Origin: Siphonodentalium dalli
Lineage: Eukaryota; Mollusca; Scaphopoda; Gadilida; Siphonodentaliidae
Reading direction: 5' to 3'
Assembly (NCBI GenBank): GCA_032622095.1
Contig: CP136067.1
Span: 125,275,030 to 125,339,029 of the forward strand
Length of the DNA stretch: 64,000 nucleotides
Shown here: one piece after another, positions 51,001-57,627 of the stretch
Position numbering within the stretch: the stretch's first letter is position 1
Layout: every line of letters starts with the position of its first letter
Notes under the pieces: model-generated
Told to the model about the DNA's origin: nothing
Databases searched by the model: none
What the model saw: only the letters and a program-made list of their open reading frames with translations
Program-made: the position numbers and the translations under genes

Positions 51001-54000
51001 GAACTCATTAGTCTTATCCAACGGGATGGGGTGGGGAGGGGAATTGTTTTTTGGTTAGGTATACACATAGATATATGGTTATTATACTGCCCGATATATA
51101 GTTGACGTCTCAAGCCGTCTGTCCGTACAAACATTTTGAATTTTAACTCAAGAGTCAGTTGTCATATTTGATGCCCTATGGCATGGTGACGGACCAGAAA
51201 TGGGGGACGAATATGCATAATATCGCGGGTTGTGACCACCAACGCCTACCAGAGTTATGAGCCCTGTTCGACTTTATGAAATTCAGTCCATACAAAGTTT
51301 TTGCAATATAAGTTAAGTGTCGGTTGTCAAATTTTGATGTGGTTTGGTATGGTGATAGACCAGAATGAAGAAAATTGAATGTCATTTCTCAATGCATCTG
51401 AATGCATCACATTATTTCTGTTCATCTATTTGTAAGTGATAAAAGTATACAATTAGTATTTTAGTTTCGTCTTGTTGAGCAGTAAAGCTCCCAGATGAAG
51501 TTCGGAAATTCAATGAGAATAGCGTCACCTTCATTTGGGATTGTCTGAGCAGTAAAACAGTAATGTCATTCATCATAACCAATTCAGTTTTATTTGGATA
51601 ATTGTTGCAAATTAACATTACTTGCAATCATTCAAGATGAGAAATAACCAGAAGGAATGAATTTGATTACATGCCAGAATAAGACAGTATTTCAGACATT
51701 AGAAATTTATGAGATACCCTTTTCAATTTCATGTTATGCAACAATCAGGTCAATGATATCTAGTCATCATTGAGTATTCACCATATACTATCCAATTTGA
51801 TACAGTTTTTTTGTTTTATTACTTTTATTCAGATAATACAACTGGGTAATATATTAATTTTGTTACTAAATATTTCTTCCGTTGATCATAAGTTTCCTGA
51901 ACGTTAATACGGTGGTCCACTGTGAAGTGGTCCGGGATACTGTGAAATCCAGAATGTTGCTAAATCTGAGGCTAAAGAGTCACTTTAGCTGCCCATATAG
52001 CCCTATACCATCAATCATGGTACTAACATGCTTACAAACAACATTACATGGTCAGTACTTGTGAATTGTTTGAAAAAAAACCATTTTGGAAAAAATTTAC
52101 AAGCACCATTTTTCCGCCTCTGGACCACCCACCCACCCCGGCCCTATATACGGAATTTTTTTGCAGACCCCCCCTGCCAGTATAGGGTAATTCAGATCGA
52201 CTTGAAATTATCAAGCAAATAACTGAAACCTCTCAAAATGACTGGAACCCGTTTGAGGTGCTCGTTAAATCTAATTTGTAGTTTTGTACTTTTCCTCTTG
52301 ATGCTTTTTTACAAGGCATTGACTTGAGTACTCAAAGCTTCATGTACATTTATGTTTACATGAAACTGATTTGTTTTATTTTATTTGTGTAACATGTGGC
52401 GTCGAATGCTCATCCAGAAAGCTAATACGTTGGTGGTACGAAATTGAATTATACGAACGTTATAAAAAGTGGACATGCGGTAACATTTAAAGCTCGACGT
52501 CGTCACGTATACTACATTTATCCTGTTAGCGGAAAACTTCGAGTTAATTGAATTGGTATAATTGACCTATCATGGTAAGTTACTGCCTATATGTGCATCA
52601 TTAAGTAGTTCCAATCTGTTCCTGTCAATAATAATCCACAATTTACTTGAAAATTTATTATCACTGACTATTCAGCTTCATACAGAAGTGGTAGAAACCC
52701 CTAGGTTCAGGAAGATTGATTTTGTAGTTATAGAAGATCATATTGCAGAGAAAACATATTACATGGAATTGGATTGTACGTCCGTTACCAACAACTGAGT
52801 ATCATATTAACCATTTAATAAAGCATGTTTTTGGAACTGACTTCACAACTTAATTCTTGGAGATAACTATTTTTATTTTCCATGAGATACAATTGGTACA
52901 CCAGTTTCTTTTGTGAAAGGTGCGTCCGTTATTAAAACCATTTTGTCTGCGTGATTCGGAAAGAAAAGGTGGCCATGCCGTTGACTACACAATCAAGTTA
53001 TACTTGTTTGCAATGTTATGACCATTCACTTGTGCTTTGCTGTGCTGTGCTGCGTGTTACCTAATAATGTTGGTGGTCAAACATTTTTAATTCTGCTGCA
53101 TTAATGCATCCATGAAATCATTTATTCACAGTGTATCTATCGATTACATATATATCTATGTTTATTTACTATAGATATACCAGATACCATTATATTATAT
53201 TAGACAGATTAATTTGTTATGTTTCAATAACTTCCCAATTGATTTTGGCCACAAACGATCGGCCCAATAATCTTAGTTTCACAAGGGTGCGTCCGTTACC
53301 GAAAATGGATACATCCGTTATCGAAAATAGGTACGTCCGTTACCGAAAATAGGTATGTCCGTTACCATCATTCTGAAACTTGTAGTGACAAAGTTCATTA
53401 AGAAGATACATTGAGACAATATGTAATTCATAGTAATATCACCATTTCAATTTTTCATCTAAAACATTCACAGAGCTGTGTACTTCACCGAAGCAACACC
53501 AGAAGGCTTGTAAAAATCAGGTACGTCCGTTACCCAACATTAGAGGTCCAATTTTTTTAAATGACCCTCAACAAGATAAATTTTAATTGTGATTTTGATA
53601 AACACATTCATGTGATACACAAATGAATTAATGGAAGTGAGGAAATGTTCATCATTGTTCATAGGTTCATAGGAGAGGGCTATACAACTCCTAAATTTAT
53701 ATCTGAATGGTATGTCCTTTACCGTTGAATGTCCCATAACATTTACTATTTAAAATTGCTGGATCTTGTACACGTACTTGGAACCAAAGAAATGGATTCC
53801 TCGCCATTTTTAATCAATGCTGACTGACCATGAGGTTGCCCTGCTGGTACCAGTGGGTGCTGCAATTCGCATATGAACAGGTATGCAATTTCATATAGTG
53901 TCCATAATGGACTTTGATATATACTATAACCTCCAGCTAGTAGAGTCGGTTTTGGCATCACCAATGGTCCACTATTGGACAAATATATTATTCCAGAAAC

Positions 54001-56832
54001 AGCGACACATTAAAATCTATGTTTCAACAGACTACCACCATCTCCTATGGAATATATTTTGATACTGATTAATTTAATATAGCGGAAATAATGCGCATCA
54101 TTATATATACTTTAGTCCTTTGATATAAATACGTAATATGTCACTACCAAAATTATAATTCATTAATGTGTATCTATTGTATAATTCAGTTAAGTATGAT
54201 ATCACTGACAATATATCCTACGTTGAACAACCGAATGAGAGTACTATCGTTCGAGAGTCAAGCAAAAAAAAAAACAAAAAAAAATTATAATTCATGTAAT
54301 TTTTCTTTGGTTGTGGAGTTTTAGCAATTTACCTGACCCGCCTAATAATGACATTTTTGTGGAAAACCTGTTTCTCCCATTTAATGCCGTTATATGCGTA
54401 ATGTGCTATGTTCCACACATTCTTGGTTGGAAATAAAATGATTTGTTCAAACCAACCTGCAGGCGACCATAGCGCGCCAGGATCCGACCAAAGCCGAACC
54501 CAAATTCGTCGCAGTCAGCATAAGGAGAGACGCTAAGAATAAATACTTCCTCCCAAATAAGTCGGCGAGTTGTGGCGTTATTACGGCTCCGACGAGGACA
54601 CCAACCATCAGGGCTGTCGTTATCGTTGGTGTGATGGTCGATCTGTCGCATACGAGTTCAAACTAACGAACGATGAAAAAGTTATAACATGAAATAGATC
54701 AAAATGTAAAATGTGAGTTCACAAAGTCGCACACACACAAAATGCGAGCGATATAATTGCATATAGACGTGTTTATTTTATTTTATTTATTTATTTACCT
54801 CCAATGGAGAAGAATATGTATATACAAGTGTATTATGCGTATGGCCACACATATTATATAGCCTATAATGCAAGTATCGTTTCAAGATATATACATGTTT
54901 TCCAATTTAGGAACAGAATATAGAAAGATAGTTCAGACTGTTGAGGCGTCGAAGAACCGGCGATTATCAGAAATGTATAATAAATGCAATGGCGCCACGA
55001 AAGAAGCGCACTCGCATCCGTATGGGCTAGCAACACCCATAAGTTATCTTGGGCGGATTAGTTTTGTGCACGTGAAGAGGAATGTTGCAGAAGCAAGAAT
55101 GAAGTCGCTCCACAAAACTCCAAGAAGAATTTGCCGACCAAATGCGGCACCGAACAGGATCGTAAGGAAGTGGTCTTGATGCAGAGAGTCTAAAGTGACG
55201 AACGTATCCGTGCCGAAACGGTCTATGATCATGCACCAGTAATGGTATCTTAGAGCATGCATGGCAGGAGTGTTACACGAAGTGCTGATGTGTTCGATTT
55301 CATTGTTATATATACACCCACATAGCTTACATTTAGAATTGTTGGTGAGGAGTGTTCGGCTGAGAAGCTGTGCCAGATTTTTCATCTCCTGAGTTTTTTC
55401 TGAATGATCTGCCAGGAGTTTCCATATACTCCATGATGACAGTGGGATCGCATGTGGAAAAAATCGCATCTGGTTATTTGCATTCACACAGGATGACAGC
55501 CACGCTTCAAAATGACGCTCCTTAGCCTTTGCTTTTGTGAGGTGTTTCCAACTGGCTTTGGTCATGAAGAATCTACTTGACAGAAACTGGTTAAGGTGAG
55601 AGTCGAGATCATAGATTCTAAGAATATCGATGATGTCAGAAACGAATCCTGTGGTTTTCACTCCGAAAAAGTTATAGTGGTAGAGTTTACATAAGAATAC
55701 ACGAAGAGGAATATCCCGTGTAGCAGGCAAGTGGATTAGATCTGCGAGGAAAGCTAGTTTCCTCAAATGAAGCTGCCTTCGAATAGGAATGATTCCAACA
55801 AGACTCAGAGAGAGGTTTGTGCTTGCGCGGCTGGAAAGAGACTGCATGTGTTTCATGCATGTGCGAAGTGTCCTTTCGATGGTGTGTATCTGTTCGTTGT
55901 TGGGTTCGATAGAAGCTCAGATCCATGGAAAGCTCTCGTATTAACGACACTATGTAGTAGTTTGCACGTCGTAACTGGTGTGGTCATCTGAAGTGATTTT
56001 TTGCCTGCTAACGAAAGGTAACTACTGCGCATTTTCTTTGATGCTTCGTCTGCGCGGACTGTATTGTGATCAAATTTTGACTGAACTATGCCAAGGTGAC
56101 GACATTCAGTGGATTCGTTTATGCCAAGAATCTATGGTCTGGCTAACGCCCGCAGAGATCATATTCCACCCGTACAAAACCTTGGAACTTTTTGATGTAT
56201 TTGACAGGGAACCTTATACAGTCGAAAAATATAACGTGGGGAATATATTTCTTAGTTATTATCTGTTCTTCTATAATGTAATTCTCTGTAGGTGAAGGTC
56301 CCAACTCAAAATTTCACGATTTAAGTGACTTTGTGAGCGATTTTCTGTCGCGTCGCAAACAATTTTGGAATTACTCCTGGGTAATTAATTCAATGTTGAT
56401 TGCGATATCGGCTCACAAAAGTCACGGAAAAGCTCATGTGAGTTTGCACATGAATCTAAACATTACAGCACATTTTATTTCAGACATGTCGAAAAAATCA
56501 CAACTTTACCTCAGTAACAACAGTGACCATGCTGTCATCGAACACAATATTTCTGCATTCTGTATTGTTGTATGTGCATTGTTGGTAAGTTGAGTTCCAG
56601 CGTGACATATTTATAACATCATATCCATTCTCCTCACCGACACACCACCATCCCGGGTCTTTAGCGGCAAAGGCCATCATCATCGTAGTCATCGCATTGA
56701 GAAACCAGGACCCGGATGTAAGCAGAATAAGCATAATCTGAAATGGACCCATCCCTCCAATGGCGTCGATAATATCTTCCAGTTTGGTATATTTTATCGT
56801 TTCCCCTTTACCACTTTCATGCCTGCAGCTTC
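26357..56832 (-). CDS. SLC22-family organic ion transporter, nine exons recognised, 5' end incomplete
   Basis: Predicted plasma-membrane transporter of organic cations, anions or zwitterions (major facilitator superfamily, SLC22). I joined nine exons on the minus strand: 56510-56832, 54457-54662, 47549-47767, 44742-44972, 40779-40913, 39945-40006, 37253-37370, 33805-33877 and 26357-26593. All eight introns are GT-AG and all phases agree. The product is about 530 residues, close to the usual 540-560. Family marks in order: LEDIIDAIGGMGPFQ before TM1, an extracellular loop with N-glycosylation sequons, DLFGRK between TM2 and TM3, PESLRWL after TM6, RRP in the TM8 region, FPTVIR and LVPETRG near the C terminus. 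The substrate and orthologue cannot be told, so no symbol is given. The ATG exon is missing. Introns total about 29 kb, nearly all filled with repeats. The family call is secure; the weakest parts are the 5' edge of exon 1 and the 62-bp sixth exon. Confidence 0.92.
26636..26850. repeat. iterated ACCGT/ACGGT element end
   Basis: ACACTGTTAGAAAATATACC followed by about a dozen ACCGT/ACGGT words (TTTAACGGTCTGCCACC, CAGACCGTAACCAGTAA). A similar but shorter block at 28680-28855. In SLC22 intron 8. Confidence 0.55.
27350..27857. mobile_element. Tc1/mariner-like MITE
   Basis: Left end TACAGTACCAGTCAGAAGA and right end TCTTTTGACTGGTACTGCA. CAGTACCAGTCAAAAG is a well known Tc1-type terminus and TA is the expected target. 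The interior has iterated GCAATATTGCGC-like words in both orientations. No transposase. In SLC22 intron 8. Confidence 0.7.
27731..28222 (-). pseudogene. ORF fragment resembling a GPCR TM2 region, C terminus supplied by a MITE
   Basis: An ATG-started 163-codon frame inside the last SLC22 intron. Residues about 52-85 include LIKLSLADSLMLILSVVIPE, similar to rhodopsin-class receptor TM2 (LxLAxADxLMLL). There is no TM1 or TM3 around it. The last 40 or so codons lie inside the Tc1-like MITE at 27350-27857, so the frame end is not ancestral. It may be a receptor relic or a chance frame. Confidence 0.3.
28967..29305 (+). repeat. interspersed repeat R1, copy 2
   Basis: Same blocks as 17145-17460 with a 30-bp insertion after the first. 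The 29305 end abuts a poly-C run that leads into the 66-bp minisatellite. Confidence 0.75.
29430..30160 (+). repeat. minisatellite, about 12 units of 45-67 bp
   Basis: Units start CCCCCACACACAGTATGTGT, then AAAGCCGGCCCAAAACCTCC and CCCAAACCCGCCCAAAACCT. The first seven steps are 66-67 bp, later ones shorter. The strand is strongly C-rich and G-poor. In SLC22 intron 8. Confidence 0.95.
30680..30868 (+). other. unrecognised 62-codon ORF
   Basis: ATG-started frame, charged and hydrophilic (KEEAEAK, DLVLKKYRRLIEYQHRLE), with helix-like composition. No domain recognised. It ends at the palindrome 30866-31027. It may be a chance frame. Confidence 0.15.
30866..31027. mobile_element. near-perfect 162-bp palindrome
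   Basis: TAGAACCGCATG and CATGCGGTTCTA ends, ATGTCTGGATTTTGACGAA and complement, TTTGTTGGCGGA and complement, centre GTGCGGGACGCAGTCCCGCAC. In SLC22 intron 8; the frames crossing it are by-products. Confidence 0.75.
31420..31570 (+). repeat. GGAC tetranucleotide tract with flanking direct repeats
   Basis: TAATAAACGGGATCCGGACG at 31432 recurs as TAATAAACGGGATGCGGACG at 31541; (GGAC)6 lies between. Confidence 0.8.
31571..32033. other. no feature seen (SLC22 intron 8)
   Basis: Non-repetitive by eye. The minus-strand frames here lack coding character or splice partners. Confidence 0.5.
32034..32380 (+). mobile_element. tRNA-derived SINE, copy 2
   Basis: Same family as 11958-12362, about 90% similar by eye, with a better preserved head (GGTAGCCGAGAGGTAGCGTA, GGGATCGCAACCTGG). 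It loses homology after GATATAGCACCTGGACC, so it lacks the TAGA tail. It lies in SLC22 intron 8. Confidence 0.8.
32702..32850. repeat. MITE family M3, left-end fragment
   Basis: TTTAAAGGTACTCATTCA followed by ATAACCACAGTCAAATATAG and GGCCCAAAACCTGTTATTTA, as in 37899-38301. Confidence 0.6.
33037..33330 (+). repeat. minisatellite, about seven units of 44 bp
   Basis: Unit phrase GTGAAATGTCTAACTGTCGC and GGTTATTATAAATGTCGATC; the last units are diverged. Confidence 0.9.
33805..33877 (-). CDS. SLC22 exon 8: TM11 (ARIGGI motif)
   Basis: The acceptor AATTTCAG is followed by codons for SLAFGACNTCARIGGIFGPV and LLYL, matching the family's 'G-x-x-x-x-x-ARIGGI-x-x-P' block. The donor TTG|GTAAGT is in phase 0. 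The exon is 73 bp and joins 'VIR' of exon 7 to 'KYKDG' of exon 9. Confidence 0.94.
34315..34958 (+). mobile_element. Helitron-type tandem array, unit 1
   Basis: Starts TCTATTATATATTTTGGGAG after an A, then (GT)n and GTCTGTCTG tracts, then imperfect modules of roughly 110-130 bp containing 'TTCGATGAAAYTTGGTAT' and 'TGACCTTGACCTTGAAATCG'. The 3' end is a stem CCC-g-GAC/GTC-GGG with GAA loop, CCACCAG and CTAG, followed by T. Four units follow each other in SLC22 intron 7 with no spacer. Confidence 0.75.
34959..35596 (+). mobile_element. Helitron-type tandem array, unit 2 (different body)
   Basis: Same type of termini (TC start, hairpin AGCCC-g-GAC/GTC-GGGCT, then CTAG), but the body is unrelated to units 1, 3 and 4: modules of roughly 110 bp with GATCTCGGAAACGGGTGGAG and CGAGCCCGTGCGACGCCAGC repeated about four times. 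A second internal 3' hairpin (GCCCGGACAACGTCGGGC near 35420) suggests an older nested end. Confidence 0.7.
35597..36234 (+). mobile_element. Helitron-type tandem array, unit 3
   Basis: Starts TCTATTATATATTTTGGG directly after CTAG of unit 2 and carries the same body as unit 1. It ends GTCCGGACGAAGTCGGGTCC then CAGTTAG, where C of CTAG has changed to T. Confidence 0.75.
36235..36883 (+). mobile_element. Helitron-type tandem array, unit 4
   Basis: Starts TCTATAATATATTTTGGG and ends CCCGGACGAAGTCGGG, CCACCAG, CTAG. The following base pair TC opens the remaining half of a piggyBac-like hairpin MITE (36884-36983), which the array seems to have split or abutted. Confidence 0.75.
36884..36983. mobile_element. 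half hairpin MITE next to the Helitron array
   Basis: TATATATGCGAGGCTCC and complement, then GCATTGGCACATGATTTTCG and AGGAAGCTCAAGTCATGGAA ending in GG|TTAA at 36984-36987. The left half is absent, replaced by the Helitron array. Confidence 0.65.
37253..37370 (-). CDS. SLC22 exon 7: TM9 to TM10
   Basis: The acceptor TTGTATGTAG is followed by codons for SVAVDRTIVACVILGKGMLE, which aligns with the 'ALIGKFGI' stretch of the family, and then ESESFPTVIR, matching the near-invariant '(A)ELFPTVVR'. The donor ATAAG|GTAACA leaves phase 2. Length 118 bp. It is only about 370 bp from the end of the tandem Helitron array in the next intron. Confidence 0.92.
37899..38301. mobile_element. MITE family M3, complete copy
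   Basis: Ends AGGTACTCAATCCGAA and TTCGGATTGAGTACCT, next to TTAA on the left. Interior words CCCAAAACCTGTTATTTGTC and TTCGACTCGAATCAAAT are shared with partial copies at 17650-17815, 32702-32850 and 63697-64000. In SLC22 intron 6. Confidence 0.75.
38340..38770 (-). repeat. degenerate repeats, inverted relative to 5600-6950
   Basis: Two units of about 180 bp with TGGATTTTACTCTTTGTATG and CCATATGGATCTTCGAAGTG; they carry the same phrases as 5600-6950 on the minus strand. Confidence 0.6.
39645..39780 (+). repeat. three imperfect units of about 48 bp
   Basis: ACAAATCGGCGACCAAATCT, ACAAATCGGCGACAAAATTT and AAAAATGGCCACAAAATCTC, each followed by AAATGGATGAAACC-type sequence. Confidence 0.75.
39945..40006 (-). 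CDS. SLC22 exon 6: short 62-bp exon with RRP motif
   Basis: Found by looking for an exon entering in phase 2 and leaving in phase 1 between exons 5 and 7. The acceptor ATCGACAG and donor ACCAG|GTTCAA fit. It encodes STRRPTLWNSRACWYCLP, giving the RRP of the GRRP motif and joining to exon 7 as CLPDSVAVDRT. The conserved Gly before RR is replaced by Thr, and the membrane part is less hydrophobic than usual, so either this copy has diverged or the boundaries are slightly off. It is too short to be found by ORF length alone. Confidence 0.65.
40655..40757. repeat. hairpin MITE family M4, one arm near an SLC22 splice donor
   Basis: GATGAATGCAACAAGCCAGA, GAAAAATTACCCATAATTAT and GGAATTACTGT match the right arm of 17917-18102. 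It ends about 20 bp from the exon 5 donor at 40778. Confidence 0.65.
40779..40913 (-). CDS. SLC22 exon 5: TM7 and TM8
   Basis: The polypyrimidine-rich acceptor ATCTGTTTCAG is followed by codons for FALGTCWYGIAFGLPELAGN, equivalent to the family's 'WFVNSLVYYGLSL...LAGN' stretch, then IYINLILSGATSLPA and ILMQR, where SLC22 proteins have '(L)LDR(F/W)GRR'. An in-frame TGA lies upstream in the intron, so the exon cannot extend. The donor CAAAG|GTAGAA leaves phase 2. A MITE fragment ends about 20 bp inside the following intron (near 40757). Confidence 0.9.
41443..41960. mobile_element. TTAA-flanked MITE, family M2, copy 2
   Basis: TTAA|AGATACGGGCGTCGTT and AACGCCGCTCGTGCCT|TTAA, with the same interior blocks as 18776-19267. 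Lies in SLC22 intron 4 (40914-44741). Confidence 0.8.
42982..43118. mobile_element. short palindromic MITE
   Basis: AGCGGGCGACAAAAACA and TTATGTCGCCCGCT, with an internal AGCGGGCGACA / TGTCGCC pair. Confidence 0.65.
43291..43757. mobile_element. CpG-dense foldback element
   Basis: Ends are a 40-bp inverted repeat (TATGGAATCCTATTAGGGCC, then ACTTGCTAATGGCGCTTTCG). The 390-bp core is made almost wholly of the word GGCGCTTTCGGCGC and CGAAAGCGACAAAA in both orientations, giving dozens of nested hairpins and a very high CpG density in otherwise AT-rich DNA. Open frames here are products of the iteration. Related fragment at 23320-23457. Lies in SLC22 intron 4. Confidence 0.8.
43855..44640 (+). 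repeat. pair of direct repeats, about 190 bp each
   Basis: 43855-44040 and 44444-44640 share GTACACTAAA, CTCCTTATATACTC, GAATGAAATTGAGACATGGA-like and TATGAACGA phrases. The DNA between (44041-44443) shows nothing recognisable. Confidence 0.65.
44742..44972 (-). CDS. SLC22 exon 4: PES-x-RWL signature and central cytoplasmic loop
   Basis: The acceptor CCTAACAG is followed by codons for FVPESLRWLV, matching the SLC22 signature PESPRWL with Leu in place of Pro at the fourth position. The large intracellular loop follows (TKEAEAIVKRISRMNG, then YTYLDLM), ending in the start of TM7 (LLVCMFI). The donor ATCAG|GTTTGT leaves phase 2. A nearer AG at 44962 would break the frame with exon 3, so the upstream acceptor is preferred. 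Length 231 bp. Confidence 0.94.
44973..47025. other. SLC22 intron 3, no further feature seen
   Basis: About 2 kb without recognisable repeats or exons apart from the 40-bp array at its upstream edge. The 122-codon minus-strand frame at 45374-45742 has no family resemblance. Confidence 0.5.
47026..47185 (+). repeat. four 40-bp units with CCAAT-type core
   Basis: GATTGGTCAAGCCAGGAGGC and AATGGACATGTGCCCATAAT, exact 40-bp period (47026, 47066, 47106, 47146). In SLC22 intron 3. Confidence 0.9.
47549..47767 (-). CDS. SLC22 exon 3: TM4 to TM6
   Basis: The acceptor CCATGCAG is followed by codons for FFTGLAIGGLSTTDF (TM4), then the loop EFTGRQYR, TM5 (ITMIPFWVVGETVFGFLAYA) and TM6 (ICFTTAAICVPYLMVAF). 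The strong donor TT|GTAAGT falls just before an in-frame stop in the intron, which fixes the exon end. It enters and leaves in phase 2 and is 219 bp long. The N-terminal junction restores ACR|FFTGLA, the usual SLC22 transition into TM4. Confidence 0.95.
47979..48021. repeat. (TA)n microsatellite
   Basis: About 20 TA units flanked by mirror-like TATTTAGA and TATATTTAAA. Confidence 0.9.
48072..48983. mobile_element. DNA transposon relic with 57-bp perfect inverted ends and 5-bp target duplication
   Basis: Both ends start CACACCGTATTACCGATCCG and remain identical for 57 bp up to ACCGGCTG. The 5-bp TAGAC is duplicated at 48067-48071 and 48984-48988. Perfect ends point to recent movement. A 5-bp duplication with CAC termini is known for Transib (and the RAG-like ProtoRAG relatives). 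The 912-bp body has no transposase frame, so this is a non-autonomous copy. It lies in SLC22 intron 2, about 300 bp upstream of exon 3 in the direction of transcription. Confidence 0.8.
49085..49364. mobile_element. hairpin MITE: two hairpins around an AT array
   Basis: Near-perfect hairpins at 49090-49154 and 49294-49358, both from GCATTCTCTTATATATGCGA and complement, enclose TTCTTACATTCTTTAACAAT repeats. The right flank GCACAGGGCC matches the flank of the 22178-22595 element. Terminal CCC/TTAA repeats are missing. Confidence 0.7.
49475..50505. mobile_element. foldback element with iterated TTCGGAG words
   Basis: The left arm (49475-49600) is a string of 'ACTCCGAAGGTCCGATTCTC'-type words and the right arm (50200-50505) is the same words inverted (GGAGAATCGGGTCTTCGGAG, about 19-20 bp each, more than ten times). 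Arms alternate two forms, 'GAATCGGG-TCTTCGGAG' and 'TTATGGGCCGTCGGAG'. Ends are TTTTTCCGAA and TTCGGAAAA. The centre holds hAT-like ends. Confidence 0.75.
49972..50163. mobile_element. hAT-like MITE
   Basis: Starts CAGTGGCGGGCCAGGATTCC and ends CATTGGCTTCGCCACTG, the CAGTGGCG-type termini of many hAT elements. A further hAT-like right end, CCTGGCTCCGCCACTG, is at 49801-49816. No clear 8-bp duplication. Confidence 0.6.
50506..52769. other. SLC22 intron 2, mostly featureless
   Basis: Apart from the pair at 51100-51375 and two poly-C/poly-G-containing blocks (50628-50700, 52100-52190) with 'GACCCACCCCCC'-type sequence, nothing is recognised. Confidence 0.45.
51100..51375 (+). repeat. two degenerate units of about 165 bp
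   Basis: CGTACAAACATTTTGAATTT ... GGCATGGTGACGGACCAGAA and CATACAAAGTTTTTGCAATA ... GGTATGGTGATAGACCAGAA. In SLC22 intron 2. Confidence 0.55.
52770..53720 (+). repeat. dispersed and clustered CGTCCGTTACC words
   Basis: Four units of about 21 bp at 53287-53365 (GGTACGTCCGTTACCGAAAA) plus single copies near 52776, 52922, 53521 and 53710. In SLC22 intron 2. Confidence 0.75.
54457..54662 (-). CDS. SLC22 exon 2: TM2, MFS motif A, TM3
   Basis: The acceptor TTCGTTAG is followed by codons for FELVCDRS, which completes the family pattern '(V/T)EWDLVCDR' when joined to exon 1. It then encodes TM2 (TTALMVGVLVGAVITPQ), the cytoplasmic motif LADLFGRK and TM3 starting YLFLASLLMLTATNLG. The donor TGCAG|GTTGGT leaves phase 2. 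The exon is 206 bp. The open frames that cross this interval in the other registers are shadows. Confidence 0.93.
55044..56110 (-). mobile_element. non-LTR retrotransposon (LINE) 3' relic, ORF2 C terminus
   Basis: Minus-strand coding remnant inside SLC22 intron 1. The upstream frame (about 56110-55925) has the post-catalytic reverse transcriptase pattern around CRHLGIVQSKF and then RAFHGSELL, the counterpart of 'RALYGCELW'. After a frameshift between 55925 and 55855 a 270-codon frame continues with LHLRKLAFLADLIHLP and a C-terminal cysteine cluster CKLCGCIYNNEIEHISTSC (C-x2-C, later H and C), typical of LINE ORF2 ends. The catalytic core and the 5' end are absent, as expected of a 5'-truncated insertion. 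Clade not assigned. Confidence 0.8.
56510..56832 (-). CDS. SLC22 exon 1 (first recognised): N terminus, TM1, glycosylated loop
   Basis: Encodes the conserved pre-TM1 segment LEDIIDAIGGMGPFQ, a hydrophobic TM1 ending near MMMAF, then DPGWWC and an extracellular loop with three sequons (NMS, NST, NNT). The loop is shorter than the roughly 100 residues common in the family. The donor GAG|GTAAAG leaves phase 0. The frame stays open upstream to 56860, but the only in-frame methionine near the start lies inside the conserved GGMGPFQ block, too late to be the start. I therefore place a 3' splice site at a TTTCAG ending at 56833; a second AG at 56823 is the alternative. Either way an upstream ATG exon is needed. 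DNA just upstream of 56832 matches a hairpin MITE found repeatedly at 57-59 kb. Confidence 0.85.
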
Positions 56833-56992
56833 CTGAAATTTTGCGAATAAAACGTGCCAATGCAATCGCTTATATACGCGAGTCTCCATGGGATGTTAGT
56901 GCCTAGTTTATAAAATATTCTCTGAAACTATAGATAATGTAGGATTACAAGCTCTGACAAAATTATGCACGTGAACTAACCATTTCAGGTAG

Positions 56993-57350
56993 CTTCCTGA
57001 ATTGTTGGAAAACCCTGTGGTTATACATTCTTTTATATATGCGATGAGATTAGACCATAGGTCGCCTCGCATATATAAGAGAATGCTTGGCCTACCAAAT
57101 CTTAAATTATTTTTTATAATTGTAAAGAATGTAAGAACAAATTATAAAAAAATATAAAATTGTTAAAGAATATAAGAAAAAATAATAAAAATGATAAATA
57201 TTGTTGATGAGTGTAAGAAAAAATTATAATATTTGATAAAATTGTTAAGAATATAAGAAAACATTATTACAGTTGCTATAGAATGCAAGAAAAAATTATA
57301 AAAATTGTTTTAAAAATGTAACACAAATTGATAAATAATGATAATATGAG
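56993..57350. mobile_element. hairpin MITE, left-end copy with AT array
   Basis: GTAGCTTCCTGAATTGTTGG, then a hairpin around 57028-57093 (TTTATATATGCGATGAG and complement), then an AT-rich array of TGTAAAGAATGTAAGAACAA units. The right terminus is absent. Confidence 0.65.
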
Positions 57351-57365
57351 GGTATATAATATGAG

Positions 57366-57507
57366 GTTGGTAAGTTGAGTTAAGTTAAGTGTGACATATC
57401 TATAACATCATTTCCATCACACACCGCCACCCCGGGTCTTCAGCGGCGAAGGCCATCATCATCTGAGAAACCGGGATCAGGATGTAACGAGAATAAGAAT
57501 AATCTGA
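57366..57507 (-). pseudogene. broken copy A of SLC22 exon 1
   Basis: Matches the middle of exon 1 (56581-56740): the same MMMAF, DPGWWC and INM region can be followed on the minus strand. It has lost the 3' part of the exon with its splice donor, has a short internal deletion where exon 1 carries the end of TM1, and breaks off after AATCTGA into sequence that also occurs just upstream of the real exon 1 (ACGCGAGTCTCCATGGG). Frame is lost by the deletion. It cannot act as an exon as it stands. Confidence 0.85.
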
Positions 57508-57627
57508 ACGCGAGTCTCCATGGGGAGACATAAGTGTCTAGTTTATAAAATACTTTCTAAATCTATAGACAATTTAGGATTACATGCTCTGACAAAATTA
57601 TGCACGTTGCAACTTGCACGCCATTTA

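Noticed and set aside
55044-55856. The 270-codon ORF as a host gene
   Set aside because: The C-terminal RT-flank pattern, the cysteine cluster and an upstream frame-shifted continuation identify it as a LINE relic in an SLC22 intron.
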